Shown here one piece after another: positions 44,490 to 53,059 of a stretch of 64,000 bases of DNA (the first letter of the stretch is position 1; every line of letters starts with the position of its first letter). The notes below the pieces were generated by a model. It searched no databases and was not told the origin of the DNA. It saw only the letters and a program-made list of their open reading frames with translations. The position numbers and the translations under genes are program-made. This DNA is from Parasporobacterium paucivorans DSM 15970 (GTDB taxonomy: Bacteria > Bacillota > Clostridia > Lachnospirales > Lachnospiraceae), in the NCBI RefSeq assembly GCF_900141895.1, contig NZ_FQYT01000014.1:1-64000 (forward strand), read 5' to 3'.

Positions 44490-45455
44490 ATGGGATTGTT
44501 CAGCAAAGAATTTTCGAATGTGGTAGAGTGGCAGGAGTATCGGGATGATGTCATGTTCTACAAATGGAATAACGATGAAATCAAGAAGGGCAGCCGTCTG
44601 ATTCTGCGCCGCGGACAGGATGCCATATTCTTTTATAATGGAAAAATCGAGGGAATCTTCAAAGACGAAGGAAGCTTCGACATAGAGTCCCAGATTATTC
44701 CTTTTCTCTCCACGCTGAAGGGATTCAAGTTCGGATTCAACAGCGGGGTGAGGGTTGAAGTACTGTTCGTAAACACCAAGGAATTTGCCATAAAATGGGG
44801 AACCAAGAATGCGGTCAATATACCCATGCCCCAGATGAACCTGCCGGGCGGGATGCCGATCCGGGCTTTTGGAACTTTTGCCTGCAAGATTGACGATTAT
44901 GGAATCCTCATGGACAAGATTGCCGGAATCAAACAGCAGTTCATGGTGGAGGATGTGAAGGACAGGGTTATCCCGATGCTGGACCAGCTTCTGATGAAGT
45001 GGATTGCCAGCGAAGGAAAAGATATGTTCAATCTCCAGGCCAACTCCTTTGAGATTTCCCAGGGCATTAAGGAAGACCTGGATATGGAGATGCGCAAAAT
45101 CGGAATCGCCATCACTGCCTTTAATATCTCCAGCTTTTCTTATCCGGAGGAAATACAGAGGATGCAGGAAAAGGTGGCAGGACAGAGTATGGTGGGAGAT
45201 GTTGGAAGATACAGGGACGTGGGCCTTGCGGATGCCATGTCGGAAGGAAAAGGGGCAGGTGCTTCGGCTGCTTCCGATATGGTGGGGCTGCAGATGGGAA
45301 TGGCAATGGGACAGCAGATGGTGAACCAGATGAAAGAAGATGCCAATGCTGAAGATGTGAAGGAGACTGCACAGTCCCCCAAATTCTGCCCGAACTGCGG
45401 ATTCAAGACAAACGGAGCCAAATTCTGCTCCAACTGCGGACAGAAACTAGTATAA
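44490..45455 (+). CDS. SPFH-domain protein with C-terminal zinc ribbon (virion core protein/YdjI-like)
   Basis: 321 residues. An N-terminal SPFH-type domain (about 10-210) is followed by a Gly/Ala/Met-rich stretch (MGMAMGQQMVNQM) and a double-CxxC zinc ribbon (CPNCGFK ... CSNCGQKLV). Bacillus YdjI, next to the PspA homologue YdjF, has the same architecture. SPFH proteins organise membrane microdomains and can bring PspA to the membrane. ATG 44490 is preferred because GGAGGGTG lies just upstream; an ATG at 44469 is in frame. Confidence 0.88.
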   Translation: MGLFSKEFSNVVEWQEYRDDVMFYKWNNDEIKKGSRLILRRGQDAIFFYNGKIEGIFKDEGSFDIESQIIPFLSTLKGFKFGFNSGVRVEVLFVNTKEFAIKWGTKNAVNIPMPQMNLPGGMPIRAFGTFACKIDDYGILMDKIAGIKQQFMVEDVKDRVIPMLDQLLMKWIASEGKDMFNLQANSFEISQGIKEDLDMEMRKIGIAITAFNISSFSYPEEIQRMQEKVAGQSMVGDVGRYRDVGLADAMSEGKGAGASAASDMVGLQMGMAMGQQMVNQMKEDANAEDVKETAQSPKFCPNCGFKTNGAKFCSNCGQKLV

Positions 45456-45483
45456 CAAACATAAAGGATTGGTAGAATATAAG

Positions 45484-47706
45484 ATGAGCATATATGATTC
45501 ACTGAATGACAGCCAGAAAGAAGCTGTGTTTACGACGGAAGGCCCCCTGCTGATCCTGGCGGGTGCCGGTTCCGGAAAGACCAGAGCCCTGACCCACAGG
45601 ATAGCCTACCTGATCGAGGAGGGCATTGCCAGGCCGGAAAATATCATGGCTATTACATTCACGAACAAGGCAGCGGGAGAAATGCGGGACAGGGTGGACA
45701 ATCTGGCGGGCCAGGAGGCCGGGAAAGTCTGGGTGGCCACATTTCATTCCAGCTGTGTGAGGATTCTCAGACGGTTTATCAGCAGACTCGGATATGATAA
45801 CAATTTTGTGATTTATGATACCGACGACCAGAAGACCCTGATGAAAGAAATCTGCAAGAACCTAAATATCAATACAAAACTGTACAAAGAGCGATCTCTC
45901 CTTTCTGCCATATCATCGGCGAAGAATGAGCTGATCGGTCCGGAAAAGTTCGCCAAAATTCACGGCGGAGATTTTTCCAAACAGAAAATAGTAGAGGTTT
46001 ATAAGGAGTACCAGAGTCAGCTGTATAAAAACAATGCCCTGGATTTCGATGACCTGATTTTCAAGACGGTAGAACTTTTGGAAACCAATGAAGATGTGCG
46101 GGACTTCTACCAGGAAAGCCTGCGATATATCATGGTGGACGAATATCAGGATACCAATACGGCCCAGTTCAAGCTGGTAAGCCTGTTGGCTGGAAAATAC
46201 AAGAATCTCTGCGTTGTCGGAGATGACGATCAGTCCATCTATAAATTCAGGGGAGCTAATATCCAGAACATCCTAAGCTTTGAAACGGTTTTTCCTGAGG
46301 CAAAGGTAATCAAGCTGGAACAGAACTACCGCTCCACCAAAAATATCCTGCACGCGGCAAACGAAGTAATCCGTCATAATGAAGGCAGGAAGGATAAGAC
46401 CCTGTGGACACAGAAGGAAGAAGGGGAAAAGATTATCCTGAACCAGTTTGAAACCGCTTATGACGAAGCGGCATCCATTTCCAAGGATATCAGGGAGCTT
46501 GTGGAAAATGAAGGATACAAGTACAGCGACATTGCGGTGCTGTACCGGACGAACGCCCAGTCGCGTATCCTGGAGGAGAAATTGATCAGGGATCTGATTC
46601 CATACAAAATAATCAACGGAATCAATTTCTACCAGCGAAGGGAAATCAAGGACATGCTGGCTTATCTGCGGACCGTCGACAATGGCCGGGATGATATTGC
46701 TGTAAAGAGGATCATCAATGTACCCAAACGCGGGATCGGCGATGTAACCATCAGCAAGGTGCAGGACTACGCCATCCGGAATGAATACGATTTTTTTGAT
46801 GCACTGTCAAAAAGCAGGGAAATACCGCTGGCGGAAAATACCGTCTGCCGGGTCAATTCTTTTGTGAATTTCATTCACAGCCTTCGGGACAAATTGGACA
46901 CTGTAACGGTGCGGGGCCTTTTGGAAGAAATCATAGATGAGACCGGTTACCTGGCAGAGCTGAAACTGGAAAACACTGAGGAAGCCCAGGCCAGAATTGA
47001 AAACGTGGAAGAGCTTATAAATAAGACCGCCGAATTCGATGAGAGGAAAGCGGACGAAGCCCTAAGTGAATTTCTTAGCGATGCAATGCTGATGACAAAC
47101 CTGGATTCCCTGGATACCGATACGGATTATGTCCCCCTTATGACAATCCATAATGCGAAAGGGCTGGAATATCCCAAGATATTCCTTACGGGCATGGAAG
47201 ACGGCCTTTTCCCGGGATTCATGTCCATCGGATCCGATGATCCGGATGAACTGGAAGAGGAAAGAAGGCTGTGCTACGTGGCGCTCACCAGGGCCATGAG
47301 GAGCCTGACCATTACCTGTGCGAGACAGCGTATGGTCAGGGGCGAGACCCAGCTGAACAACATTTCCAGGTTCGTGACCGAAATTCCGGAGGATATGCTG
47401 GACATGAAGATAAAGGAAGGCAGGATGCTGGGCTATAAAGGCAGAGGCTCCCTGGCATCGGCACCGGGACGCCCCAGTGCGAAGCCGTTTTTCCTTGAAA
47501 AATCCTATGATCCCAAAAAATTCGAAGTCAAAAAGGCGGATGCACTCTCCTATGGAGTGGGAGATACGGTAAAGCATGTGAAATTTGGGGAAGGAAAGGT
47601 TATGGAAGTTCTGGATGGTGGAAAAGATTTCGAAGTTACGGTGGATTTCCAAAAAGCCGGAACCAAGAAACTCTTCGCCTCTTTTGCAAAATTGCAGAAA
47701 ATTTAA
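45484..47706 (+). CDS. pcrA: ATP-dependent DNA helicase PcrA/UvrD
   Basis: 740 residues, superfamily 1A helicase, 3'-5' polarity expected. Motif Ia and Walker A: LILAGAGSGKTRALTHRIAYL (near residue 25, shown in part), motif II DEYQDTN, motif III GDDDQSIYKFRGA, motif IV LEQNYRST, motif V IHNAKGLEYPKIF, motif VI YVALTRAM. The C-terminal Tudor-like domain (VGDTVKHVKFGEGKV) binds RNA polymerase in Bacillus PcrA. Functions in repair, removal of stalled polymerases and rolling-circle replication. The ribosome site before 45484 is poor (AAAGGA is 15 bases away). Confidence 0.95.
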   Translation: MSIYDSLNDSQKEAVFTTEGPLLILAGAGSGKTRALTHRIAYLIEEGIARPENIMAITFTNKAAGEMRDRVDNLAGQEAGKVWVATFHSSCVRILRRFISRLGYDNNFVIYDTDDQKTLMKEICKNLNINTKLYKERSLLSAISSAKNELIGPEKFAKIHGGDFSKQKIVEVYKEYQSQLYKNNALDFDDLIFKTVELLETNEDVRDFYQESLRYIMVDEYQDTNTAQFKLVSLLAGKYKNLCVVGDDDQSIYKFRGANIQNILSFETVFPEAKVIKLEQNYRSTKNILHAANEVIRHNEGRKDKTLWTQKEEGEKIILNQFETAYDEAASISKDIRELVENEGYKYSDIAVLYRTNAQSRILEEKLIRDLIPYKIINGINFYQRREIKDMLAYLRTVDNGRDDIAVKRIINVPKRGIGDVTISKVQDYAIRNEYDFFDALSKSREIPLAENTVCRVNSFVNFIHSLRDKLDTVTVRGLLEEIIDETGYLAELKLENTEEAQARIENVEELINKTAEFDERKADEALSEFLSDAMLMTNLDSLDTDTDYVPLMTIHNAKGLEYPKIFLTGMEDGLFPGFMSIGSDDPDELEEERRLCYVALTRAMRSLTITCARQRMVRGETQLNNISRFVTEIPEDMLDMKIKEGRMLGYKGRGSLASAPGRPSAKPFFLEKSYDPKKFEVKKADALSYGVGDTVKHVKFGEGKVMEVLDGGKDFEVTVDFQKAGTKKLFASFAKLQKI

Positions 47707-47726
47707 TGGAATTATGACACAAATGA

Positions 47727-47735
47727 TGGTATACT
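47727..47735 (+). promoter_or_regulatory. Extended -10 promoter for the small acidic protein
   Basis: TGGTATACT (47727-47735) is an extended -10 element; no good -35 box is seen at 17 bases. It lies 36 bases before the start codon. Confidence 0.4.
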
Positions 47736-47770
47736 GTTAATAGCAATAGTTGGGAAAGGAAGTGGATGTC

Positions 47771-48019
47771 ATGAGCAGAGTTGAAGAGATAGTAAGTGCC
47801 AGCAAGCTTGGGGAACTCATTAACCGGAAACAGAAGAAACAGGACAACACAGTGAAAATCTTAGGCATTGTTGCAGCAGCTGCCTCTCTGGGGGTTATTG
47901 CATATCTGATATACAGATATTTCAATCCTAAATTCGATTTAGAAGATGATTTCGAAGACGATTTTGATGATGATCTGACAGATTACGATGATGATGTTTT
48001 TGAAGACGAAAAAGAATAA
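47771..48019 (+). CDS. Small single-pass membrane protein with acidic tail, unknown function
   Basis: 82 residues. A basic N-terminus (LINRKQKKQDN) precedes one membrane segment (VKILGIVAAAASLGVIAYLI) and a cytoplasmic-style tail in which about two-thirds of residues are Asp or Glu. AAAGGAAG lies eight bases before the ATG at 47771. I recognise no family. The gene stands alone between pcrA and the rRNA methyltransferase gene, ends in a strong hairpin and seems to have its own promoter. Confidence 0.72.
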   Translation: MSRVEEIVSASKLGELINRKQKKQDNTVKILGIVAAAASLGVIAYLIYRYFNPKFDLEDDFEDDFDDDLTDYDDDVFEDEKE

Positions 48020-48029
48020 TTGATATACC

Positions 48030-48062
48030 AAATGAGGGTGTCTCCTTGAGACACCCTCATTT
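48030..48062 (+). terminator. Perfect 15-bp hairpin after the small acidic protein gene
   Basis: 48030-48044 pairs without mismatch with 48048-48062 around a three-base loop. The stem ends in ATTT and no further T-run follows, so termination relies on the stem. It ends 13 bases before the next start codon. Confidence 0.65.
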
Positions 48063-48075
48063 AGAATGGAGAAAC

Positions 48076-49467
48076 ATGAAAAAAGGTGATGTATTCGAAG
48101 GCCTTGTGATAAAGACGGAGTTCCCGAACAAAGGCCTTATGGAAATAGATGGAAACAAGATAAGGGTAAAAGGAGTTTTGGCAGGACAGAAAATCAGGTT
48201 CTCAATCAAAAGGAAACGCAGCGGACAGTGTGAAGGCAAGCTTATGGAAGTCCTTGAGAAATCTCCGCTGCAGGACCGCGAAGCTCCCTGTATCCACTTC
48301 GGAAAGTGCGGGGGCTGTTCCTATCAGGACCTGTCCTATGGGAATCAGCTGGAAATGAAATCCGCCCAGGTAAAGGAAATTCTGGACAGTGTCTGCCCGG
48401 ATTACCTTTTTGAAGGGATTCTTCCGAGCCCTTCGGAATGGGAATACAGGAACAAGATGGAGTTCTCCTTTGGGGATGAATTCATGGACGGCCCGCTGGC
48501 TCTGGGGCTTCATAGGAAAAACAGCTTCCACGACATAGTCAATATTACGGACTGCAGGATTGTAGATAATGACTTCAATGAAATCCTGAAATGTGTATTG
48601 AACCATTTTGACGGAAAAGAAATCCCTTTTTATCATAAAATGCGTCACGAAGGATACCTCAGACATCTCCTGGTCCGCCGCGCGGCTACTACCGGAGAGA
48701 TTCTGATTAATCTGGTAACGGCCTCCGGAGAGGCTGAAAATGCAGTATACGAAGCGGCTGCGGATTATGAAGGCCTGATAAAAGCCCTTTTGGCCCTCTC
48801 CTTAAACGGAACAATCGTGGGGATAGCCCACGTTATCAACGACAGCATGGCGGATGTGGTCAAAAGCGACCAGACCGACAGTCTGTTCGGGCGGGATTAT
48901 ATCCAGGAAAATATCCTGGGCCTTAATTTTAAAGTCTCTGCTTTCTCCTTTTTCCAGACAAACTCCCTGGGGGCAGAGGTCCTCTACGGGAAGGCCAGAC
49001 AGTATGCTGGAGAAACAAAGGACAAGGTCATCTTTGATTTGTACAGCGGCACTGGCACAATCGCACAGATGCTGGCTCCAATAGCGAAGAAGACGGTCGG
49101 CGTGGAGATAGTGGGAGAAGCCGTGGAAGCGGCCCGCATTAATGCCGCAGGCAACAACCTGAACAACTGCGAATTCATCGTCGGGGATGTGCTGAAGGTA
49201 ATGGACGACCTGCAGGACAAACCGGAGCTGATTATCCTGGATCCTCCCAGGGATGGCGTTCATCCCAAAGCGCTGGAAAAGATCGCGGAATTTGGCGCAG
49301 ATACCATCGTATACATATCCTGCAAGCCATCATCTCTGGAAAGAGACATGTATTCCCTGCAGGAAGCCGGGTACAAAGTAGTGAAAGCATGTGCGGTGGA
49401 CATGTTCCCGCAGACCGTACATGTTGAGACAGTCGTTATGCTAACAAGGAGCGAAGCGACGAAGTAA
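48076..49467 (+). CDS. rlmD: 23S rRNA (uracil-5-)-methyltransferase, RlmD/RumA family
   Basis: 463 residues. An N-terminal TRAM-like RNA-binding domain (VIKTEFPNKGLMEIDG) is followed by the iron-sulfur cysteines (CIHFGKCGGCSYQDL plus TDCRI), SAM site FDLYSGTGTIAQ, substrate motif LDPPRDGVHPKAL and nucleophile Cys in YISCKPSSLERD. Methylates a uridine of 23S rRNA; the closest family could also include RlmCD. The last residues, from TVVML onward, read TRSEATK instead of the alternative tail QRKHTTL that is preserved 1.2 kb downstream beside a 16-bp repeat, so its 3' end has been replaced by integration. Confidence 0.92.
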   Translation: MKKGDVFEGLVIKTEFPNKGLMEIDGNKIRVKGVLAGQKIRFSIKRKRSGQCEGKLMEVLEKSPLQDREAPCIHFGKCGGCSYQDLSYGNQLEMKSAQVKEILDSVCPDYLFEGILPSPSEWEYRNKMEFSFGDEFMDGPLALGLHRKNSFHDIVNITDCRIVDNDFNEILKCVLNHFDGKEIPFYHKMRHEGYLRHLLVRRAATTGEILINLVTASGEAENAVYEAAADYEGLIKALLALSLNGTIVGIAHVINDSMADVVKSDQTDSLFGRDYIQENILGLNFKVSAFSFFQTNSLGAEVLYGKARQYAGETKDKVIFDLYSGTGTIAQMLAPIAKKTVGVEIVGEAVEAARINAAGNNLNNCEFIVGDVLKVMDDLQDKPELIILDPPRDGVHPKALEKIAEFGADTIVYISCKPSSLERDMYSLQEAGYKVVKACAVDMFPQTVHVETVVMLTRSEATK

Positions 49468-49608
49468 GAATACGAATGTCTCATGCAAGGCTTGCCCAAG
49501 AAGACGTGTGAAGCCCAGTATTCCGGTGCTTGACGGGTGGCCAGGTTAGATGTTTATAACGAATATGATGAAAAAACAGAGGTTGCTTATTTTGCGAGGT
49601 GAAAATAG

Positions 49609-49914
49609 ATGCAAAATCAATTATTAGATAAGGTTATTAACAAAAAGAAAAAAGCATTAAAAAATTTCAGATTAGAGCAAATGGGGATAGCTGCATTTAT
49701 TGGTGGTTTCATTGGATTGCTCCTTGGAGAATTCTATTCGGTAGTGTTAGGCAGCCTTTTGCTTCATGTGGCCAATGTTTTTTTATATGCTGTTGTCGGA
49801 GCTTGTATTGGATACTTTTCGAGTAAGTCGAAGCGAGACGATTTGGAAATCGAATTAATGCTGTTGGAGCACTTCATAGAGAAAACGAAAAACACGTGCC
49901 CGACATCAATCTGA
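49609..49914 (+). CDS. Small membrane protein, unknown function
   Basis: 101 residues. A basic N-terminus (KVINKKKKALKNFR) precedes two hydrophobic segments (about residues 26-45 and 48-70), then a charged C-terminus. GAGGTG lies upstream of the ATG. No family recognised. It is the only intact-looking gene in the segment between the two rlmD repeats and is AT-rich, so it is probably cargo of the inserted element. Confidence 0.55.
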   Translation: MQNQLLDKVINKKKKALKNFRLEQMGIAAFIGGFIGLLLGEFYSVVLGSLLLHVANVFLYAVVGACIGYFSSKSKRDDLEIELMLLEHFIEKTKNTCPTSI

Positions 49915-50026
49915 TGCTATCGTTCCACGAGGTAATATGACAACGCCCCTGAAAGTAGAAAGGTAGAGTTTAAACAGTAGCATACAAGATGATAAATTCC
50001 CCTTACAACATTGTTACAGAATTATT

Positions 50027-50224
50027 TTGAAATCAGGAGGAAGTGACACAGGTTTGTCCTTAGTCAAAGGAGAAATGAAAGAACTTTCAGCACATGCCAT
50101 TAGCGTTCTAGAAGAGGGCTCTACAAATTCTTTTATTCTGGCAGGGGAAATTAATGCTGACGATCCTTCTTTTCAAGCCATCGTCAACAAGAGTAATTTG
50201 TCAATAAAGAAGGAAGAAAAGTAA
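50027..50224 (+). CDS. Short open frame of unknown function, possibly a gene remnant
   Basis: 65 residues if read from the TTG at 50027; internal TTG and ATG alternatives exist, none with a well-spaced ribosome site. The product (core LSAHAISVLEEGSTNSFILA) matches no family that I know. It sits between the small membrane protein and the broken CDGSH gene and may be the end of a decayed gene. Confidence 0.3.
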   Translation: MKSGGSDTGLSLVKGEMKELSAHAISVLEEGSTNSFILAGEINADDPSFQAIVNKSNLSIKKEEK

Positions 50225-50321
50225 TTTAGCATAGTCGAGCAGGGGAAATCTTTTCCTGCCATATTGGGTCAGTTTTGGGGGACCCCGTAGTCATGAACAC
50301 AATTGAAGGGAGTTAATCAAT

Positions 50322-50578
50322 ATGTCAATAAAAGGCAGAATTAAAATCATCAAGAATGGTCCATATGTTGTCACAGGAAATGTGCCATTATCTGAAAATA
50401 TAATCACCCCCAGAGGAATGGAATATGAATTGAAAAAGGAAATATTCCTATCGAATCTGCAGATGGGCAAGTCTATGAGATCAGAAATAGGGTGGCATTG
50501 TGTCGCTGTGGTAAATCAAGAAAACAGCCTTTTTGCGATGCAACACACGTTGTAATACAATATTTAGAAGAAAAATAA
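50322..50578 (+). pseudogene. CDGSH iron-sulfur protein gene with frameshift
   Basis: The first frame (from ATG 50322, AAGGGAG upstream) gives IKIIKNGPYVVTGNVPLSE, the usual start of bacterial CDGSH proteins. The conserved 2Fe-2S site, LCRCGKSRKQPFCDATHV, is found only in a shifted frame that ends at 50576-50578. Adding one A to the run at 50433-50437 restores a continuous protein of about 85 residues (LKKGNIPIESADGQVYEI in the joined part). It is thus either a decayed gene or a homopolymer sequencing error. CDGSH proteins carry a labile cluster held by three Cys and one His. Confidence 0.8.
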
Positions 50579-50621
50579 AGGATTAAAGTTGATTGTTTGA
50601 AAAAGACTACATTGGCTGCGA

Positions 50622-50662
50622 AGACAGTCGTTATGCTGCAAAGAAAACACACCACATTATAG
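50622..50662 (+). other. Displaced 3' end of rlmD (attachment-site copy)
   Basis: Starts with the 16-bp repeat shared with rlmD and continues in frame as TVVMLQRKHTTL followed by TAG at 50660-50662. The upstream part of the gene is absent. Best read as the host side of the right-hand junction of the inserted segment. Confidence 0.7.
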
Positions 50663-50721
50663 AGCAGGAATCCAGTAACTATATTGCACCCTGATTCTAT
50701 TATTTTACATGAGGAGGAAAA

Positions 50722-51996
50722 ATGAAAGAACAACGTAAAATCATACAAGTAAGGGAACGGGTTCCTTTGTCGAAAGGAATTCCTCTCAGCATTCAGCACA
50801 CTTTCGCCATGTTCAGCGCATCAGTATTAGTCCCTTGGCTTTTCGGAATAAATCCTGCAATAGTTCTGCTGATGAATGGAATAGGAACACTGATCTTCAT
50901 ATTAGTCACAAAAGGCAAATCTCCGGCTTATTTAGGCTCCAGCTTCGCTTTTCTTTCGCCCACATTTTTGATTCTTGCAAATCCGAACATGGGATTCAGA
51001 TACGCTTTGGGAGGATTTGTAGTTACAGGACTTATATTCTGTTTAGTTGCAGGCATTATTAAATTCGTCGGGACCGGCTGGATCGATATCCTCCTGCCTC
51101 CTGCAGCTATGGGACCAATCGTTGCACTGATAGGTCTGGAGTTATCCGGAACAGCAGCAAACAATGCGGGTTTGATCCTTAATGATACTTATACCTCAAT
51201 AAATCCGAGATTTGTAGCTGTGTTTGCGATAACGTTGCTGGTTGCAATATTCGGGCAGGTCCTATTCAAGGGCTTTATGGCAGCAATCTCCATTCTGATC
51301 TCAATCATTATAGGGTATGTTGCGTCTCTAGCCTTTGGACTTGTTGATTTTTCGGCTGTAAGCGAGGCTTCTGTGTTCGCAATGCCTCATTTCCAAACGC
51401 CGGTATTTAATTTTTCAGCAATTATGATTATTATTCCGGCATCCTTGGTTGTTATTTCCGAACATATCGGACACCAGGTGGTTACAAGTGAAATTGTAGG
51501 TGCAGATTTGATAAAAGATCCTGGTCTTCATAGATCATTACTGGGTGATGGTATTTCTACCGTCCTTTCCGGTTTATTTGGATCAGTACCAACAACTACC
51601 TATGGAGAAAACATCGGAGTAATGGCTATTACAAGAGTATATAGTGTATGGGTCATAGGGGGAGCTGCTGTATTTTCAATCTTATTAGCATTTATAGGCA
51701 AGGCCTCAGCACTGATCCAAACGATTCCAAGTCCTGTTATGGGAGGAGTAAGCTTCCTGCTATACGGAATGATTGCTGCTTCCGGTCTTAGATTACTGGT
51801 CGACAAAAAGGTTGATTACAGCAGAGGCCGTAATCTTGCACTTTCCGCAGTTGTTTTTGTAACCGGTCTTTCAGGTGCTTTTATTCAAATTGGTGAAGTA
51901 AGACTTACTGGTATGTGCCTTGCTACCATAGTGGGAATGCTTTTAAGCTTGGTTTTCTATGTTATTGATAAGGCCGGTTTGTCCAACGACCAATAA
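50722..51996 (+). CDS. uraA: Uracil permease, nucleobase:cation symporter-2 family
   Basis: 424 residues, about fourteen membrane segments. Family blocks are IQHTFAMFSASVLVPWLFG, TKGKSPAYLGSSFAF, the substrate-site region VISEHIGHQVVTSEI and SVPTTTYGENIGVMAITRVY, with the Glu residues expected in UraA-like proteins. It should import uracil (less likely xanthine) with protons. GAGGAGG precedes the ATG. A gene for an alarmone synthetase follows after 16 bases, so the two probably share a transcript. No pyr genes are nearby. Confidence 0.9.
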   Translation: MKEQRKIIQVRERVPLSKGIPLSIQHTFAMFSASVLVPWLFGINPAIVLLMNGIGTLIFILVTKGKSPAYLGSSFAFLSPTFLILANPNMGFRYALGGFVVTGLIFCLVAGIIKFVGTGWIDILLPPAAMGPIVALIGLELSGTAANNAGLILNDTYTSINPRFVAVFAITLLVAIFGQVLFKGFMAAISILISIIIGYVASLAFGLVDFSAVSEASVFAMPHFQTPVFNFSAIMIIIPASLVVISEHIGHQVVTSEIVGADLIKDPGLHRSLLGDGISTVLSGLFGSVPTTTYGENIGVMAITRVYSVWVIGGAAVFSILLAFIGKASALIQTIPSPVMGGVSFLLYGMIAASGLRLLVDKKVDYSRGRNLALSAVVFVTGLSGAFIQIGEVRLTGMCLATIVGMLLSLVFYVIDKAGLSNDQ

Positions 51997-52012
51997 TTAC
52001 AGCTAGGATATT

Positions 52013-53059
52013 ATGTTGCTTTCAAAGGTAGACGTTGTAAAAAATATAATGGAAAAGGAACGCGCATCTGTGAAAAAATTAAACGATTATTTATATTCAG
52101 GCGATACCGTTCTTAAAATATTACAGAGATATGCTGAGGATTTGAAACAGTCGGCGGAAGAAACTCATAATCAGATAGATCTTTTGCACTGTAATTTTGT
52201 GCTTCAAATTGCGGAACTTTTGCAGCACAACGAATTCCTGACTTCGCAGTCTCAGCGGATTCGGGAATTCTATAAACTTATGGCAAATGAATATCCTTTT
52301 CTTGCATTTACTTTTAAGGGCCGCATTAAATCTCTGATACGAGCGGAAGCAAAGTTTAACGGACACATCGTAGAATATATTTATGAGTATTATATTGAAC
52401 ACGGCAATTACCCGTCTCTTCCTGAACTGAAAAACTATTTAAACTGTTTTCGGGACCTGATTGCATACAGGATCGTGATTTCTCTTCCCAAATGTCATCT
52501 AATAGAAGGAGAGATTTGCGTGGATGAAGAAAATAAACATCTGTATGGTATTGCTAACAAGTTGCTTGGTTTCCTTGAGGAACGCGGATTTACAGCAGAG
52601 CTGTCTTCTTATACGGGTCAGAAAAAATCGCCTTTGTTAAGAGAGAGCGTAAGCCTATACTATAGGGATTATGTTGCAAATCCGGAGAATAGTGGCTATC
52701 GTTCGCTGCATATAACGTTTTATGATAACATTGCCCGCTGTTATGTGGAAGTACAGCTTCGAACAAAAGAAATGGACGATTTTGCCGAAATTGGTCCTGC
52801 CAATCATTTGGGTTACGAAAAGCAACAGGAAAGTGAAAGAGCTAAACGAGACGCAATCCCAAAAGGTGAAAATATCTATTTTGATGATGCTTATGAAAGA
52901 GGTATCCTGTTGCAGCAACTTGAATTATCAAAAATAGATGTAAATATGTTTTCAGCAGTGAATAATTCCCTTGTCAACGATGGGTGTGGCCTCTACCGTG
53001 GAAGACTTATTCTTCCGTACGAACATCTTTCGAGATTCCAAAATGACCTTATTGATTAA
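52013..53059 (+). CDS. Stand-alone RelA/SpoT-domain alarmone synthetase
   Basis: 348 residues. A helical N-terminal part of about 100 residues is followed by the pyrophosphokinase domain: the ATP-binding GRIKSLIRAEAKFN, the metal-site region FRDLIAYRIVI, SGYRSLHITF (G-loop Tyr) and VEVQLRTKEMDDFAE. The hydrolase (HD) domain and the TGS/ACT tail of long RelA/SpoT proteins are missing. It may make (p)ppGpp or be one of the toxin-type small synthetases, but no antitoxin-like partner is seen. It begins 16 bases after the uracil permease gene. Confidence 0.87.
   Translation: MLLSKVDVVKNIMEKERASVKKLNDYLYSGDTVLKILQRYAEDLKQSAEETHNQIDLLHCNFVLQIAELLQHNEFLTSQSQRIREFYKLMANEYPFLAFTFKGRIKSLIRAEAKFNGHIVEYIYEYYIEHGNYPSLPELKNYLNCFRDLIAYRIVISLPKCHLIEGEICVDEENKHLYGIANKLLGFLEERGFTAELSSYTGQKKSPLLRESVSLYYRDYVANPENSGYRSLHITFYDNIARCYVEVQLRTKEMDDFAEIGPANHLGYEKQQESERAKRDAIPKGENIYFDDAYERGILLQQLELSKIDVNMFSAVNNSLVNDGCGLYRGRLILPYEHLSRFQNDLID

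Larger units (their letters stand above)
49427..50637. mobile_element. Remnant of an integrated element flanked by 16-bp direct repeats
   Basis: The sequence AGACAGTCGTTATGCT occurs at 49427-49442, inside the 3' end of rlmD, and again at 50622-50637. The second copy is followed in the same frame by codons for LQRKHTTL and a stop, a plausible original rlmD end. The 1.2 kb between them is AT-rich, holds only short or broken genes and has no integrase, so it looks like a mostly deleted integrative element or the scar of one. Insertion into the 3' end of rumA-type genes is known for integrative conjugative elements in Firmicutes. Confidence 0.65.
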
